Assembly (NCBI RefSeq): GCF_003324565.1
Contig: NZ_QOLA01000014.1
Location: forward strand, 62,001 to 126,000
DNA from: Streptomyces sp. SDr-06
GTDB lineage: Bacteria > Actinomycetota > Actinomycetes > Streptomycetales > Streptomycetaceae
Direction of reading: 5' to 3'
Length of the DNA: 64,000 nucleotides
The notes under the pieces are model-generated. The model made no database searches. It was not told where the DNA came from and was given only the letters and a program-made list of their open reading frames with translations. Below, piece after piece: positions 8,519 through 18,175 of this stretch (positions are counted from its first letter, which is position 1; the number at the start of each line of letters is the position of its first letter). The translations under genes were made by a program, and so were the position numbers.

Positions 8519-9922
8519 GTGAGCAATTCGCAGGGCAGTCACCGTGCCGCACGCGGCGGGCACCGCGCCGCGATCGCCACGGCCACGCCGCCTTACGGGG
8601 TGACCGCGCCCGCCGACCGGACTCCCGCGCCCCCCTCCGGACCCCCCGCCCCCCGGTTCGGAGGCCGCCCAGCCGCGGCCGCCTACGCCGACCACGAGAC
8701 CCAGATCGCCCCGCTCCCCGTCCCCGAACCCCGCGAGCCCGCGCCGGACGGACGCGAACGCCCCGGCCGCGAAGAGGGCGAGAGGGCCGGGGCGCGCCGG
8801 GCGGCCCGGCGCCGCAGGTCCTCCGGCAGGCCCGACGCACTGCGCCGCCTCCTCCCGCAGGCCCTCGTCGTGGCCTTCCTGGCGGGCGGCACCTCGGCCT
8901 TCCTCGCCACCGACAAGGCCGTCAAGCTCACCGTCGACGGCGTGCCACGCACCATGCACACCTTCGCCGACAACGTCGAGGAACTCCTCGCCGACGAACA
9001 CGTGCCGGTCGGCGCCCACGACATCGTGGCGCCCGGCCCGGCCGCGGCGCTCGCCGGCGGCGACGAGGTCGTGGTGCGCTACGGCCGCCCCGTCCAGCTC
9101 ACCCTCGACGGACAGCGCCGCCAGGTGTGGACCACCGCGCGCACCGTGGACGGTGCCCTGCGCCAGCTCGGCGTGCGCGCCGAAGGCGCCTACCTGTCGG
9201 CGTCCCGCTCCTCGGAGATCGGCCGCGCGGGCCTCACCCTGGACGTCCGCACCGAGCGCTCGTTGACCTTCCTGGCGGACGGGCGCGAGCGCACCCTGCG
9301 CACCAACGCGGCCACCGTCGCCGAGGCCCTCCAGGAGGCCGGGATCTCCCTCCAGGGCCAGGACACCACCTCCGTGCCACCCTCCTCCTTCCCGCGCGAC
9401 GGGCAGACCGTCACCGTCATGCGGATCAGCGGCACCAAGGAGGTGCGCGAGGAGCCCATCGCCTTCAAGGTCGAGAAGACCAAGGACGACACCCTGTTCG
9501 CGGGCACCCAGGTCGTGGTGCGCCAGGGGCGGCAGGGCGCCCGCAAGGTCACCTACGCGCTGCGCACCGTCAACGGCGTCAAACAGAAGCCCAAGAAGAT
9601 CGCGGAGGAGGTCGTCCGCGCGCCGGTCACCCAGCAGGTCAAGGTCGGCACCAAGGCGCCGCCCTCGTCCGTCGGCGGCGCCGACCACCTCAACTGGAGC
9701 GGGCTGGCCCACTGCGAGTCCGGCGGACGCCCCGGCGCCCTCGACCCGTCGGGCACCTACGGCGGGCTCTACCAGTTCGACGCGGGCACCTGGCACGCGC
9801 TCGGCGGCAGCGGGCGGCCCGAGCAGGCACCGGCCGGCGAGCAGACGTACCGGGCCAAGAAGCTCTTCGTGACCCGGGGGTCGAGCCCGTGGCCGCACTG
9901 CGGCCGTAGGCTGTATCGGTGA
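8519..9922 (+). CDS. RpfB-type resuscitation-promoting factor (DUF348-G5-Rpf)
   Basis: 467 residues from GTG 8519. Architecture: about 110 low-complexity cytoplasmic residues, one transmembrane helix (about 115-138), consecutive DUF348 modules marked by repeats such as LTVDG..., a G5 domain, and a C-terminal transglycosylase-like Rpf domain (about 390-467) that keeps the catalytic Glu (E400 in HCESGG) and the YGGLYQF core. Such enzymes cleave peptidoglycan and promote spore germination or exit from dormancy. The long N-terminal tail is longer than in many RpfB proteins. The stop overlaps the rsmA GTG by four bases. Confidence 0.92.
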   Translation: MSNSQGSHRAARGGHRAAIATATPPYGVTAPADRTPAPPSGPPAPRFGGRPAAAAYADHETQIAPLPVPEPREPAPDGRERPGREEGERAGARRAARRRRSSGRPDALRRLLPQALVVAFLAGGTSAFLATDKAVKLTVDGVPRTMHTFADNVEELLADEHVPVGAHDIVAPGPAAALAGGDEVVVRYGRPVQLTLDGQRRQVWTTARTVDGALRQLGVRAEGAYLSASRSSEIGRAGLTLDVRTERSLTFLADGRERTLRTNAATVAEALQEAGISLQGQDTTSVPPSSFPRDGQTVTVMRISGTKEVREEPIAFKVEKTKDDTLFAGTQVVVRQGRQGARKVTYALRTVNGVKQKPKKIAEEVVRAPVTQQVKVGTKAPPSSVGGADHLNWSGLAHCESGGRPGALDPSGTYGGLYQFDAGTWHALGGSGRPEQAPAGEQTYRAKKLFVTRGSSPWPHCGRRLYR

Positions 9923-10782
9923 GCACCACTGAGCCCGACGCACTCCTTACCCCCGCCGACATCCGTGAACTGGCCGCCGCGCTTGGCGTACGCCCCACCA
10001 AGCAGCGCGGTCAGAACTTCGTCATCGACGCCAACACGGTCCGCCGCATCGTGCGCACCGCCGAGGTCCGCCCCGACGACGTGGTGGTGGAGGTGGGCCC
10101 GGGCCTGGGCTCGCTGACCCTGGCGCTCCTGGAGGCGGCCGAGCGGGTGGTGGCCGTCGAGATCGACGACGTGCTGGCGGCCGCGCTGCCCGCGACGATC
10201 GCGGCGCGGATGCCGGCCCGGGCCGACCGCTTCGCCCTCGTCCACTCCGACGCCATGCTCGTCCAGGACCTCCCCGGTCCCGCCCCCACCGCGCTGGTGG
10301 CGAACCTCCCCTACAACGTGGCGGTCCCGGTCCTGCTCCACATGCTGGGCCGGTTCCCCAGCATCGAGCGCACCCTGGTGATGGTCCAGGCCGAGGTCGC
10401 CGACCGGCTCGCCGCGAAGCCCGGCAACAAGGTGTACGGGGTGCCGTCGGTCAAGGCGAACTGGTACGCGGAGGTCAAGCGGGCCGGGTCCATCGGGCGG
10501 AACGTGTTCTGGCCCGCGCCGAACGTCGACTCCGGGCTGGTGTCGCTGGTGCGGCGGGCCGCCCCGGTGGCGACGACGGCCTCCCGGGCCGAGGTGTTCG
10601 CGGTGGTCGACGCGGCGTTCGCGCAACGCCGCAAGACGCTGCGGGCGGCGCTGTCGGGGTGGGCCGGTTCGCCTGCCGCGGCGGAGGCGGCGCTGGTCGC
10701 GGCCGGGGTCTCGCCCCAGGCGCGGGGCGAGGCGCTGACGGTGGAGCAATTCGCCGCGATCGCCGAACACCGCCCAATCTGA
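9919..10782 (+). CDS. rsmA: 16S rRNA (adenine1518/1519-N6)-dimethyltransferase RsmA (KsgA)
   Basis: 287 residues, start GTG 9919 inside the end of the Rpf-type gene. Motifs: KQRGQNFVID at the N-terminus, VEVGPGLGSLTLAL for AdoMet binding, VEIDD, and the catalytic NLPYN. It dimethylates two adjacent adenosines in helix 45 of 16S rRNA; loss gives kasugamycin resistance. Coupling to an rpf-like gene and to ispE downstream is common in actinobacteria, though here about 300 bases of repeat-bearing sequence separate it from ispE. Confidence 0.96.
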   Translation: MSTTEPDALLTPADIRELAAALGVRPTKQRGQNFVIDANTVRRIVRTAEVRPDDVVVEVGPGLGSLTLALLEAAERVVAVEIDDVLAAALPATIAARMPARADRFALVHSDAMLVQDLPGPAPTALVANLPYNVAVPVLLHMLGRFPSIERTLVMVQAEVADRLAAKPGNKVYGVPSVKANWYAEVKRAGSIGRNVFWPAPNVDSGLVSLVRRAAPVATTASRAEVFAVVDAAFAQRRKTLRAALSGWAGSPAAAEAALVAAGVSPQARGEALTVEQFAAIAEHRPI

Positions 10783-11080
10783 CCCCCTCCCGGGGCTCCG
10801 CCCCAGACCCCGTGTCGCGCCTCAAGGGCGCTCGTCCTCAAACTCCCCCAAGGCCTTAAGGGCCAGGGGGGACCCCCATGACGGGCTGAGGTTGCCCATG
10901 CAGGCCAGCACCGGTACCGCTAAGGGGCGCTGGGAACTGCGCGAGAAGCGGGCACGGTCCGCAGATCGAAGGGGGTTTGAGGGCGCGCGGAACCGCGCAG
11001 GGCGGGCCGCACCGGCAGGGGGCCGCGGGGTGGGCCTCGCGTGAGGGAGAATCGGGGCGCCCCGTACCAGAAGGAGCCCC
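10783..11080. repeat. intergenic spacer with Streptomyces-type repeat elements
   Basis: This 298-base gap holds GGGGCTCCGCCCC (short hairpin, about 10792-10804), a GGGCGCTCGTCCTCAAAC stretch near 10827, and one copy of the AGGGGCGCTGGGAACTGCGCGA element (10923-10944). All recur elsewhere in this window. The only frames through it are low-complexity shadows. Confidence 0.75.
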
Positions 11081-11983
11081 GTGACCCCCCGCACCGTCAC
11101 CGCCCGCGTCCCCGCCAAGGTCAACGCCCAGCTCGGCGTCGGCCCCGCCCGGCCGGACGGGTTTCACGACCTCGCCAACGTCTTCCTCGCGGTCGGCCTC
11201 TACGACACCGTCACGGTGACCCCCGCCGAAGAGCTCCGCGTGACCTGCGCGGGCCCGGACGCCGCCCAGGTCCCCCTGGACCGTACGAACCTGGCCGCCC
11301 GGGCCGCCGAACTCCTCGCCGCCCGGCACGGGATCGAGCCCCGGGTGCACCTCCACATCGACAAGGACATCCCCGTCGCGGGCGGCATGGCGGGCGGCAG
11401 CGCGGACGGCGCGGGCGCGCTCCTCGCCTGCGACGCACTCTGGGGAACGAACGCCTCCCGCGCCGAACTCCTCGACATCTGCGCCGAGTTGGGCAGCGAC
11501 GTACCCTTCAGCCTCGTTGGCGGCGCCGCCCTCGGCACCGGCCGCGGCGAGAAGCTGACCCCCCTCGAGGTCGGCGGGACCTTCCACTGGGTGTTCGCGG
11601 TGGCCGACGGCGGGCTCTCCACCCCGGCCGTCTACCGCGAGTTCGACCGCCTCACCCCGGACGCCACCGCCCCCGTAGCCGCACCCGCCCTGCTCGACGC
11701 GCTCCGTACCGGCGACGCGAAGGCGCTCGCGGGCGCCCTGTCCAACGACCTCCAGGCCGCCGCGCTGTCCCTGTGCCCCTCGCTCGCGGACACCCTCGCC
11801 GCGGGTACGGCCGCGGGCGCCCTCGCCGCCCTGGTCTCGGGCTCCGGCCCGACCACGGCCTTCCTGTGCGCCGACCCGGAGACGGCCCGCACCGTCGCGA
11901 CCGCCCTGACCGCGTCGGGCACCTGCCGCACCGCCCGGACCGCCTCGTCCCCGGCCCCGGGCGCCACCCTGGTGACGGGCTGA
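11081..11983 (+). CDS. ispE: 4-diphosphocytidyl-2-C-methyl-D-erythritol kinase IspE
   Basis: 300 residues, GTG 11081 with AAGGAG a few bases upstream. GHMP-kinase fold: RVPAKVNAQL at the N-terminus, the glycine-rich ATP loop VAGGMAGGSADGAGAL, and a C-terminal VSGSGPTTAFL. It phosphorylates CDP-methylerythritol in the MEP pathway to isoprenoid precursors. The N-terminal Lys and Asn typical of IspE are present. Confidence 0.95.
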   Translation: MTPRTVTARVPAKVNAQLGVGPARPDGFHDLANVFLAVGLYDTVTVTPAEELRVTCAGPDAAQVPLDRTNLAARAAELLAARHGIEPRVHLHIDKDIPVAGGMAGGSADGAGALLACDALWGTNASRAELLDICAELGSDVPFSLVGGAALGTGRGEKLTPLEVGGTFHWVFAVADGGLSTPAVYREFDRLTPDATAPVAAPALLDALRTGDAKALAGALSNDLQAAALSLCPSLADTLAAGTAAGALAALVSGSGPTTAFLCADPETARTVATALTASGTCRTARTASSPAPGATLVTG

Positions 11984-12120
11984 GGTTGGAACGCGGCCAG
12001 CCCGTCCGGTCCGGCAGCGCGCCAGGCCTCCTGCTCAACCCTCGATCGTCCACCGAAGGCGGGCCGACCGCTCGCGGCGACTACCCTGGACGACGATCCA
12101 TCCCCCTGCTCAGGAGTGAA

Positions 12121-13926
12121 ATGGCCGTCAACCTGGTCAATGTCGAGGCAGTCAGCAAGGTGTACGGGACCCGTGCCCTGCTCGACGGCGTTTCCCTCGG
12201 CGTCTCCGAAGGGGACCGGATCGGCGTCGTCGGGCGCAACGGCGACGGCAAGACCACCCTGATCCGGATGCTCGCCCAGCTGGAGGAGCCCGACACCGGC
12301 CGGGTCACGCACGTGGGCGGGCTGCGGCTCGGGGTGCTCACCCAGCACGACTCGCTCGACCCCGAGGCCACCGTCCGGCACGAGGTCATCGGGGACCTCG
12401 CCGACCACGAGTGGGCGGGCAACGCCAAGATCCGCGACGTCCTGACCGGCCTGTTCGGCGGGCTCGACCTGCCCGGCTTCGCCCAGGGCCTGGACACCGT
12501 CATCGCGCCGCTGTCCGGCGGCGAGCGGCGCCGCATCGCGCTGGCCAAGCTGCTCATCGGCGAGCCGGACCTGATCGTGCTCGACGAGCCGACCAACCAC
12601 CTCGACGTCGAGGGCATCGCGTGGCTCGCCCGGCACCTCCAGGCCCGCCGGTCCGCGCTCGTCTGCGTCACCCACGACCGCTGGTTCCTCGACCAGGTCT
12701 GCACCCGCATGTGGGACGTCCAGCGCGGCTCCGTCTTCGAGTACGAGGGCGGCTACTCCGACTACGTCTTCGCCCGCGCCGAGCGCGAGCGGATCGCGGC
12801 GACGGAGGAGGCCAAGCGGCAGAACCTGATGCGCAAGGAGCTGGCCTGGCTCCGCCGCGGCGCCCCGGCCCGCACCTCCAAGCCGCGCTACCGCATCGAG
12901 GCCGCCAACGAGCTCATCGCCGACGTGCCGCCGCCGCGCGACACCAGCGAGCTGATGAAGTTCGCCAACGCCCGGCTCGGCAAGACCGTCTTCGACCTGG
13001 AGGACGTGACCGTCCAGGCGGGCGAGAAGCTGCTGCTCAAGCACCTCACCTGGCAGCTGGGCCCCGGCGACCGCATCGGCCTGGTCGGCGTGAACGGCGC
13101 GGGCAAGACCTCGCTGCTCCGCGCGCTCGCCGAGGCCTGGCGCACCGCGGGCGAGGCCCAGCCCGCCGCGGGCAGGGTCGTCGTCGGCAAGACCGTGAAG
13201 CTCGCCTACCTCTCCCAGGACGTCGCCGAACTCCCGCCCGCGCTGCGGGTGTTGGAGGCCGTCCAGCAGATCCGGGACCGCGTCGACCTCGGCAAGGGCC
13301 GCGAGATGACCGCGGGCCAGCTCTGCGAGCAGTTCGGCTTCTCGAAGGAGAAGCAGTGGACGCCGGTCGGGGACCTCTCCGGCGGCGAGCGCAGGCGCCT
13401 CCAGCTGCTGCGGCTGCTCATGGACGAGCCCAACGTGCTCTTCCTCGACGAGCCCACCAACGACCTCGACATCGAGACGCTGACCCAGCTGGAGGACCTC
13501 CTCGACGGCTGGCCCGGCTCCATGGTCGTCATCTCCCACGACCGGTTCTTCATCGAGCGCACCACCGACCACGTGTGGGCGCTGCTCGGCGACGCCACGC
13601 TGCGGATGCTGCCGCGCGGCATCGACGAGTACCTGGAGCGGCGCCGGCGGATGATCGAGTCCGCCCCGGCCCCGGCCGGGGCCGGCGCCGCCAAGCCCGC
13701 GAGCACCGTCTCCGCGCAGGACGCCCGCGCCGCGAAGAAGGAACTCCAGAAGGTGGAGCGGCAGCTCAACAAGATTTCCGACCGCGAGACCCGTCTGCAC
13801 GCGCAAATCGCCGATAACGCCACGGACTTCGAGAAGGTGGCGAAACTGGATGCGGAGCTGCGCGAACTGATCGCCGAGCGCGACGAGTTGGAGATGCGCT
13901 GGCTCGAACTGGCCGAGGATGCCTGA
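12121..13926 (+). CDS. ABC-F family ATP-binding protein, Uup-like
   Basis: 601 residues from ATG 12121 (MAVNLVNVEAV); an upstream in-frame extension covers ispE out of frame and is rejected. Two nucleotide-binding domains with Walker A GRNGDGKTTL and GVNGAGKTSL, two LSGGERRR signatures, two LDEPTN Walker B segments, and no membrane domain. The C-terminal 80 residues form a Lys/Glu-rich coiled coil (AKKELQKVERQLNKI...), the Uup feature. ABC-F proteins act on the ribosome; Uup-like members are linked to ribosome rescue and DNA transactions. Starts about 137 bases after ispE. A role in antibiotic resistance is not indicated. Confidence 0.93.
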   Translation: MAVNLVNVEAVSKVYGTRALLDGVSLGVSEGDRIGVVGRNGDGKTTLIRMLAQLEEPDTGRVTHVGGLRLGVLTQHDSLDPEATVRHEVIGDLADHEWAGNAKIRDVLTGLFGGLDLPGFAQGLDTVIAPLSGGERRRIALAKLLIGEPDLIVLDEPTNHLDVEGIAWLARHLQARRSALVCVTHDRWFLDQVCTRMWDVQRGSVFEYEGGYSDYVFARAERERIAATEEAKRQNLMRKELAWLRRGAPARTSKPRYRIEAANELIADVPPPRDTSELMKFANARLGKTVFDLEDVTVQAGEKLLLKHLTWQLGPGDRIGLVGVNGAGKTSLLRALAEAWRTAGEAQPAAGRVVVGKTVKLAYLSQDVAELPPALRVLEAVQQIRDRVDLGKGREMTAGQLCEQFGFSKEKQWTPVGDLSGGERRRLQLLRLLMDEPNVLFLDEPTNDLDIETLTQLEDLLDGWPGSMVVISHDRFFIERTTDHVWALLGDATLRMLPRGIDEYLERRRRMIESAPAPAGAGAAKPASTVSAQDARAAKKELQKVERQLNKISDRETRLHAQIADNATDFEKVAKLDAELRELIAERDELEMRWLELAEDA

Positions 13927-13997
13927 GGCACACGCGTACGGACGTCGTGCGGCGCTTGCGTAGAGACGGCGTACAGAGTCAGTAACGGCGGCATTAC

Positions 13998-14035
13998 GGG
14001 CCGGTTCTCCCTTGGGAACAGGGGTGGACCGGCCC
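13998..14035 (+). terminator. weak hairpin after the ABC-F gene
   Basis: GGGCCGGT and ACCGGCCC pair over 8 bp around a 22-base loop that can pair further internally (CTCCC/GGGAA). No T-tract. It may terminate the ABC-F transcript. Confidence 0.35.
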
Positions 14036-14121
14036 ATGGCGTGTGGTGCTCCGAGTGATAGAAAGTAGCTCCGTTCGACTGACGTAAAGACGCAAAGACG
14101 CAAATTCGGGGGTATCTCGCT

Positions 14122-15948
14122 GTGACTCAGCCGCCCAGTCCGCAGCCACCGCAGGGGGGCTTCGGGGCACCGCAGGACAAGCCTCAGGGACCGCCCCCGC
14201 CTCAGGGCCCGCCGTCCCAGCCGCCTCAGGGCCCGCCGTCCCAGCCGCCTCAGATGCCGCCCGCCCCGCCGGCCCAGCCGCCGCAGATGCCGCCGACCCC
14301 GCCGGCCGGCGCGCCCGGCTACGGCTATCCGCAGGCGCCCCCGCCGCAGCCCGGCTACGGCTACCCGGCGGCCCCGGGGCAGGCTCCGACGCAGGCCAAC
14401 CCCTACGCGCAGACCCAGCAGGGCGGCTACGGCTACCCGGGCCAGCCGCAGTACCCGGGCGCCCCGATGCCGCCGCAGAACGGCGGCGGCAAGAACCCGT
14501 TCAAGGGCAGGCCCGCGGTGATCGTGGCCGCGGCGGTCGCGGGCCTCCTGGTCATCGGCGGCGGCGTGTACCTGGCGACGAGCGGCGGCGGCGACGACAA
14601 GAAGCCGGTGGCCGACAAGAGCCACGGCGCTCTGCCGTCCGGTTCGCCCTCCGTCGACAAGGGCGACGGCAAGGGCAACGGGGGCAGCGACTCCAACGAC
14701 ATCAACGGCGGGATCAAGCCCGGCGAGGCGCGGGTCTGGCTGCACGAGAACGAGACCCCGCTGACCCAGAACGGCGCCGAGCAGTACGGCCCCTGGCGCC
14801 TGGGCGACGTCGTCGTCAAGGCCATGTACAAGGAGATCGTCGGCTACGCGGTGGGCGACGGCCAGGAGAAGTGGAAGGTGTCCCTGGACACCCCCATCTG
14901 CGGCGCACCGCACGACACCACCGCCGACGGAAAGATCGTCTTCGGCGTCCAGGAGAACAACACCAAGGACGCCAAGTGCAACCAGCTCCAGCAGGTCGAC
15001 CTCGCGGGCGGCAAGGCGGGCTGGAAGACGGCGGTGCCCTCCGAGGGCCTCTTCGACATCATGACCGGCTTCGACATGGCGATCACCGGCAACACGGTGA
15101 CGCTGGCCCGCATGGGCGGCGCGAGCGGCTTCTCCGTCACCGACGGCAAGAAGCTCTTCGGCACCCCGAAGACCGGCAACTGCAGCGCCGACGCGTTCGC
15201 GGGCGGCCCCAAGCTCATCTCGGTCAGCACCTGCAACGACCCCAACGACACCAGCATGGACGCCCCGCGGTCGGAGCTCCTCCAGGAGCTGGACCCGGCC
15301 ACCGGCAAGTCCAAGTGGAACTTCCAGTACGACAAGGGCTGGTCGATCCGGCGCGTCTACTCGATGGACCCGCTGGTCGTCTACGCCGCCAACAAGGACA
15401 AGAAGTCGTGGAACATCTCCACCTTCACCCCTGACGGCAAGGTCCGCTCGCAGGTCGACTCCAAGTCGCAGCTCACCGCGAAGTGCAGCGGCTTCGGCAT
15501 CATCGCCCGCCAGCTCCAGGACTGCTCGGGCACGGCCCCCGACGCCAACACCCTCTACATCTCCACCGAGGGCAAGGACAGCGGCGAGCTCGGCGTCGGC
15601 CGCAGCAACGACGTGGTCGCCATCGACCTCGGCACGGGCAAGGAGAAGTGGCACGCGGCCGCCCCCAAGGGCCGCATGATGGAGCCGCTGGCCGTCGAGG
15701 GCGGCAAGGTCGTGGTCTACATCGAGCCCGGCATCGACGACGAGGGCGCCGCGGTCGCGACCCTCGCCCCGACCGGCGGCAGCCCCACGATCACGTTGCA
15801 GAGCCCGGGTGCCGCCGCCGGTACCGAGCAGAGTTTCTACAGCCCGCGCGTGGCGTGGGCGGGCGGCCGGTTCTTCCTCCTGAACGGGCGGGTCAGCACC
15901 CCCAAGGCCGACAAGAAGGACAACGCGATCCTGTCGTTCGGCAAGTGA
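14122..15948 (+). CDS. membrane-anchored PQQ-like beta-propeller protein, copy 1
   Basis: 608 residues, GTG 14122 with a GGGGG site upstream. About 125 N-terminal residues are Pro/Gln/Gly-rich with repeated PGYGYP-type units; then one transmembrane segment (about 133-152), an Asp/Lys/Ser-rich linker, and a C-terminal PQQ-like (WD40-like) propeller with blades such as VGYAVGDGQEKWKV and VAIDLGTGKEKWHA. The PQQ cofactor is not implied; such domains are usually extracytoplasmic ligand-binding scaffolds. The tail faces the cytoplasm if the single segment is an uncleaved anchor. It is followed 46 bases later by a clear paralogue. Confidence 0.9.
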   Translation: MTQPPSPQPPQGGFGAPQDKPQGPPPPQGPPSQPPQGPPSQPPQMPPAPPAQPPQMPPTPPAGAPGYGYPQAPPPQPGYGYPAAPGQAPTQANPYAQTQQGGYGYPGQPQYPGAPMPPQNGGGKNPFKGRPAVIVAAAVAGLLVIGGGVYLATSGGGDDKKPVADKSHGALPSGSPSVDKGDGKGNGGSDSNDINGGIKPGEARVWLHENETPLTQNGAEQYGPWRLGDVVVKAMYKEIVGYAVGDGQEKWKVSLDTPICGAPHDTTADGKIVFGVQENNTKDAKCNQLQQVDLAGGKAGWKTAVPSEGLFDIMTGFDMAITGNTVTLARMGGASGFSVTDGKKLFGTPKTGNCSADAFAGGPKLISVSTCNDPNDTSMDAPRSELLQELDPATGKSKWNFQYDKGWSIRRVYSMDPLVVYAANKDKKSWNISTFTPDGKVRSQVDSKSQLTAKCSGFGIIARQLQDCSGTAPDANTLYISTEGKDSGELGVGRSNDVVAIDLGTGKEKWHAAAPKGRMMEPLAVEGGKVVVYIEPGIDDEGAAVATLAPTGGSPTITLQSPGAAAGTEQSFYSPRVAWAGGRFFLLNGRVSTPKADKKDNAILSFGK

Positions 15949-15994
15949 CGCCCCAACTCCCCGTTCCCGCCTTCCAGTCAGAGGTCCCTCCGGC

Positions 15995-17827
15995 ATGAGC
16001 CAGCCACCCCAGCCACCGCAGCAGCCCCCGCGGCCCGAGGACGCGCCCCAGGGCTTCGGCGCCCCCCAGCAGCCCCCGGCCCCCGGGTTCGGCGCGCCCC
16101 AGGAGCCCCCGGCCGGCGGCTTCGGCGCACCCACCCCGCCGCCGCCCGCCGGCCCGCCGAGCACCCCGCCGCCCCCGGCCTACGGCTACCCGCAGGCCCC
16201 CGGCACCCTGCCGCCCGCGGCGCCGCCCGGCTACGGCTACCCGCAGAACCCGCAGCAGCAGCCCGGCTACGGCTACCCGGGCCAGCCCGGCCCGGCGGGG
16301 TACGGATACCCGGCCCAGCCGCCCACCCAGCCGATGCAGCCGCAGCCCGGGATGCCGGGCGCGCCCGGCCCCGGCGGCGGCAAGAAGCTCAACGCGCAGC
16401 TCACGATCATCATCGCGGCGGTCGTCGCGGTGGCCCTGATCGTCGGCGGCGGCATCTGGTACGCCACCAAGGACAACGGCAAGAGCGACGCCAAGTCCGG
16501 TGACAGTGGCGGCGCCAAGGGCGACGCCGGCGGCAGCGCGACCGGTGGCGGCGGCAAGGAGAAGGCGCCCGCCAACACCTCCGCCAAGGTGCTCTTCCAG
16601 ACGCCCCAGCCCAAGGTCACCGACCTCACCGCGGTGCACGGCTCCTGGCTCACCGACAAGGTGTACGCCAAGTCCGGCGTCAAGGAGATCGTCGGCTACG
16701 ACCCGGCCAAGGGCACCCAGCTCTGGAAGCTGCCGCTGACCGGCAACGTCTGCCAGTCGACCGCGCACGTCTCGGCCGACGGCAAGACCGCCTTCGCCTT
16801 CGAGACCCAGGAGAACGGCGCCAAGTACGCCTCCTGCACCGAGGTCGCCGGCCTCGACCTGAACACGGGCAAGCTGCTGTGGCAGGCGGACATCAAGGGC
16901 GCCAACGGCGACCGCAAGACCCGCTTCGACGAGGTCACCCTGGGCGCGGGCACCGTCGCCGCGGGCGGCCTCGACGGCGGCGCGGCCTGGGACCTGAACA
17001 CCGGCAAGGAACTGTGGAAGCCCACCACCACCGCCGACCAGTGCAAGGACGTCGGCTACGGCGGCGGTGACGCACTCGTGGCCGTCCGCAAGTGCGGCGA
17101 CTACCAGAAGCCCACCATCAACATCCAGCCGCTCGACCCCAAGACCGGCCAGCCCGCCTCCACGTACAAGATGATGCCCGGCATCCAGTACGCCCACATC
17201 GTCTCCACCAGCCCGCTGGTGCTCGCCGCCGACGTCGGCGACAGCGCGGGCGACGGCAGCGGCATCTCGGACTTCTTCTCCGTCGACGCCAAGTCCGGCA
17301 AGCTGCTCGCCCGCATCCCGGCGCCCGGCGACAAGTACGCCGCCAGTTGCGACAGCACCTCCGTCGAGAAGTGCACGATGGTCACGGCCGGCAACGGCAA
17401 GCTGTACGTGCCGACCGAGCAGCACGAGAACGCCGGGGGCTCCGGCTCGATCGGCCGCACCAACGAGATCGTCGCCTTCGACCTCGCCACCGGCCGGCCC
17501 GTGCCCGGCAAGGCGGACGCCGGCGACGGCTACACGCTGTACCCGATGCGCATGGACGGCAACAACGTCATCGCCTACAAGGACGCCCCGTACGACAAGG
17601 GCACCCAGGTCGTCAGCATCGACGGCGGCAGCCTCAAGTCGACGCTGCTCCTGGAGAACCCGGCCGACCGTGCGGTCCGCGACGCGATCACGTCGTTCTC
17701 GCCGAAGTACTCCGAGATGCGCTACGGAAACGGCCGCCTGTACCTGGGCGCGGTCCTGCTGAGCAAGCCGTACTCGGCGAGCGACGCCGACAAGAAGTTC
17801 CTGTTCATGGCGACCGGCACCGGCTGA
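15995..17827 (+). CDS. membrane-anchored PQQ-like beta-propeller protein, copy 2
   Basis: 610 residues, ATG 15995. Same plan as the preceding gene: a Pro/Gly/Tyr-rich tail with several YGYPxxP units (residues 1-125), a transmembrane helix (about 133-154), a Gly/Ser/Lys linker, and a propeller with blades such as IVGYDPAKGTQLWKL and LDLNTGKLLWQA. The two differ enough that the duplication is not recent. A strong hairpin follows the stop, so the pair probably ends a transcript. Function unknown; proline-rich cytoplasmic tails suggest contact with a cytoplasmic partner such as a kinase or scaffold, which is inference. Confidence 0.9.
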   Translation: MSQPPQPPQQPPRPEDAPQGFGAPQQPPAPGFGAPQEPPAGGFGAPTPPPPAGPPSTPPPPAYGYPQAPGTLPPAAPPGYGYPQNPQQQPGYGYPGQPGPAGYGYPAQPPTQPMQPQPGMPGAPGPGGGKKLNAQLTIIIAAVVAVALIVGGGIWYATKDNGKSDAKSGDSGGAKGDAGGSATGGGGKEKAPANTSAKVLFQTPQPKVTDLTAVHGSWLTDKVYAKSGVKEIVGYDPAKGTQLWKLPLTGNVCQSTAHVSADGKTAFAFETQENGAKYASCTEVAGLDLNTGKLLWQADIKGANGDRKTRFDEVTLGAGTVAAGGLDGGAAWDLNTGKELWKPTTTADQCKDVGYGGGDALVAVRKCGDYQKPTINIQPLDPKTGQPASTYKMMPGIQYAHIVSTSPLVLAADVGDSAGDGSGISDFFSVDAKSGKLLARIPAPGDKYAASCDSTSVEKCTMVTAGNGKLYVPTEQHENAGGSGSIGRTNEIVAFDLATGRPVPGKADAGDGYTLYPMRMDGNNVIAYKDAPYDKGTQVVSIDGGSLKSTLLLENPADRAVRDAITSFSPKYSEMRYGNGRLYLGAVLLSKPYSASDADKKFLFMATGTG

Positions 17828-17840
17828 GCCGCAGACGGCG

Positions 17841-17881
17841 AAGGCCCCGGCGGCGGAGTTCCTCTCCGCCGCCGGGGCCTT
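17841..17881 (+). terminator. strong hairpin after the tandem propeller genes
   Basis: AAGGCCCCGGCGGCGGA and its exact complement form a perfect 17-bp stem with a 7-base loop, 14 bases after the stop. Only a weak T-rich tail (CGGTATTTC) follows, as usual for Streptomyces terminators. Confidence 0.85.
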
Positions 17882-18175
17882 CGGTATTTCCCGCGCTTTT
17901 TTCGGCCATGCGTTCCCCTCGCAGGTCCGGGGCGCGCAAAGGGGCGGGAGATGGGCCGAGTTCGCCCCTTTACTTCACCTCGTACTTCCCCGTACTTCCT
18001 CAACCGGGCCTGAATGCCGGAGAATTCGGCATTCCGGGGGCTTCTTACCGGTAAGGGGCGCGCGGCGTCGAACAAGCGTGTAGCTTGCCGGGGCAGAAGG
18101 GGCCGGGGACCGGGGGTCCGAGTGGGCTGCCCTCGGCTCGAAGAGCTGGGGGGCCCGCGGGATGGGGGTAGCTCG
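17882..18175. other. non-coding region before the LuxR-type regulator
   Basis: The stretch from the terminator to the regulator start holds no convincing gene. It contains a Shine-Dalgarno-like GGATGGGGGTAG (18160-18171) placed correctly for the ATG at 18176. A promoter is presumably here but I see no clear boxes. Confidence 0.5.

Noticed and set aside
11632..16164. 1510-codon minus-strand frame
   Set aside because: It runs antisense through the ABC-F and propeller genes and consists of low-complexity Gly/Val/Leu/Ala sequence, a shadow of plus-strand codon bias.
14122..17827. PQQ-dependent dehydrogenases
   Set aside because: The blades match PQQ-like repeats, but no catalytic Asp/Ca site or signal-peptide dehydrogenase layout is seen; they look like anchored scaffold propellers.
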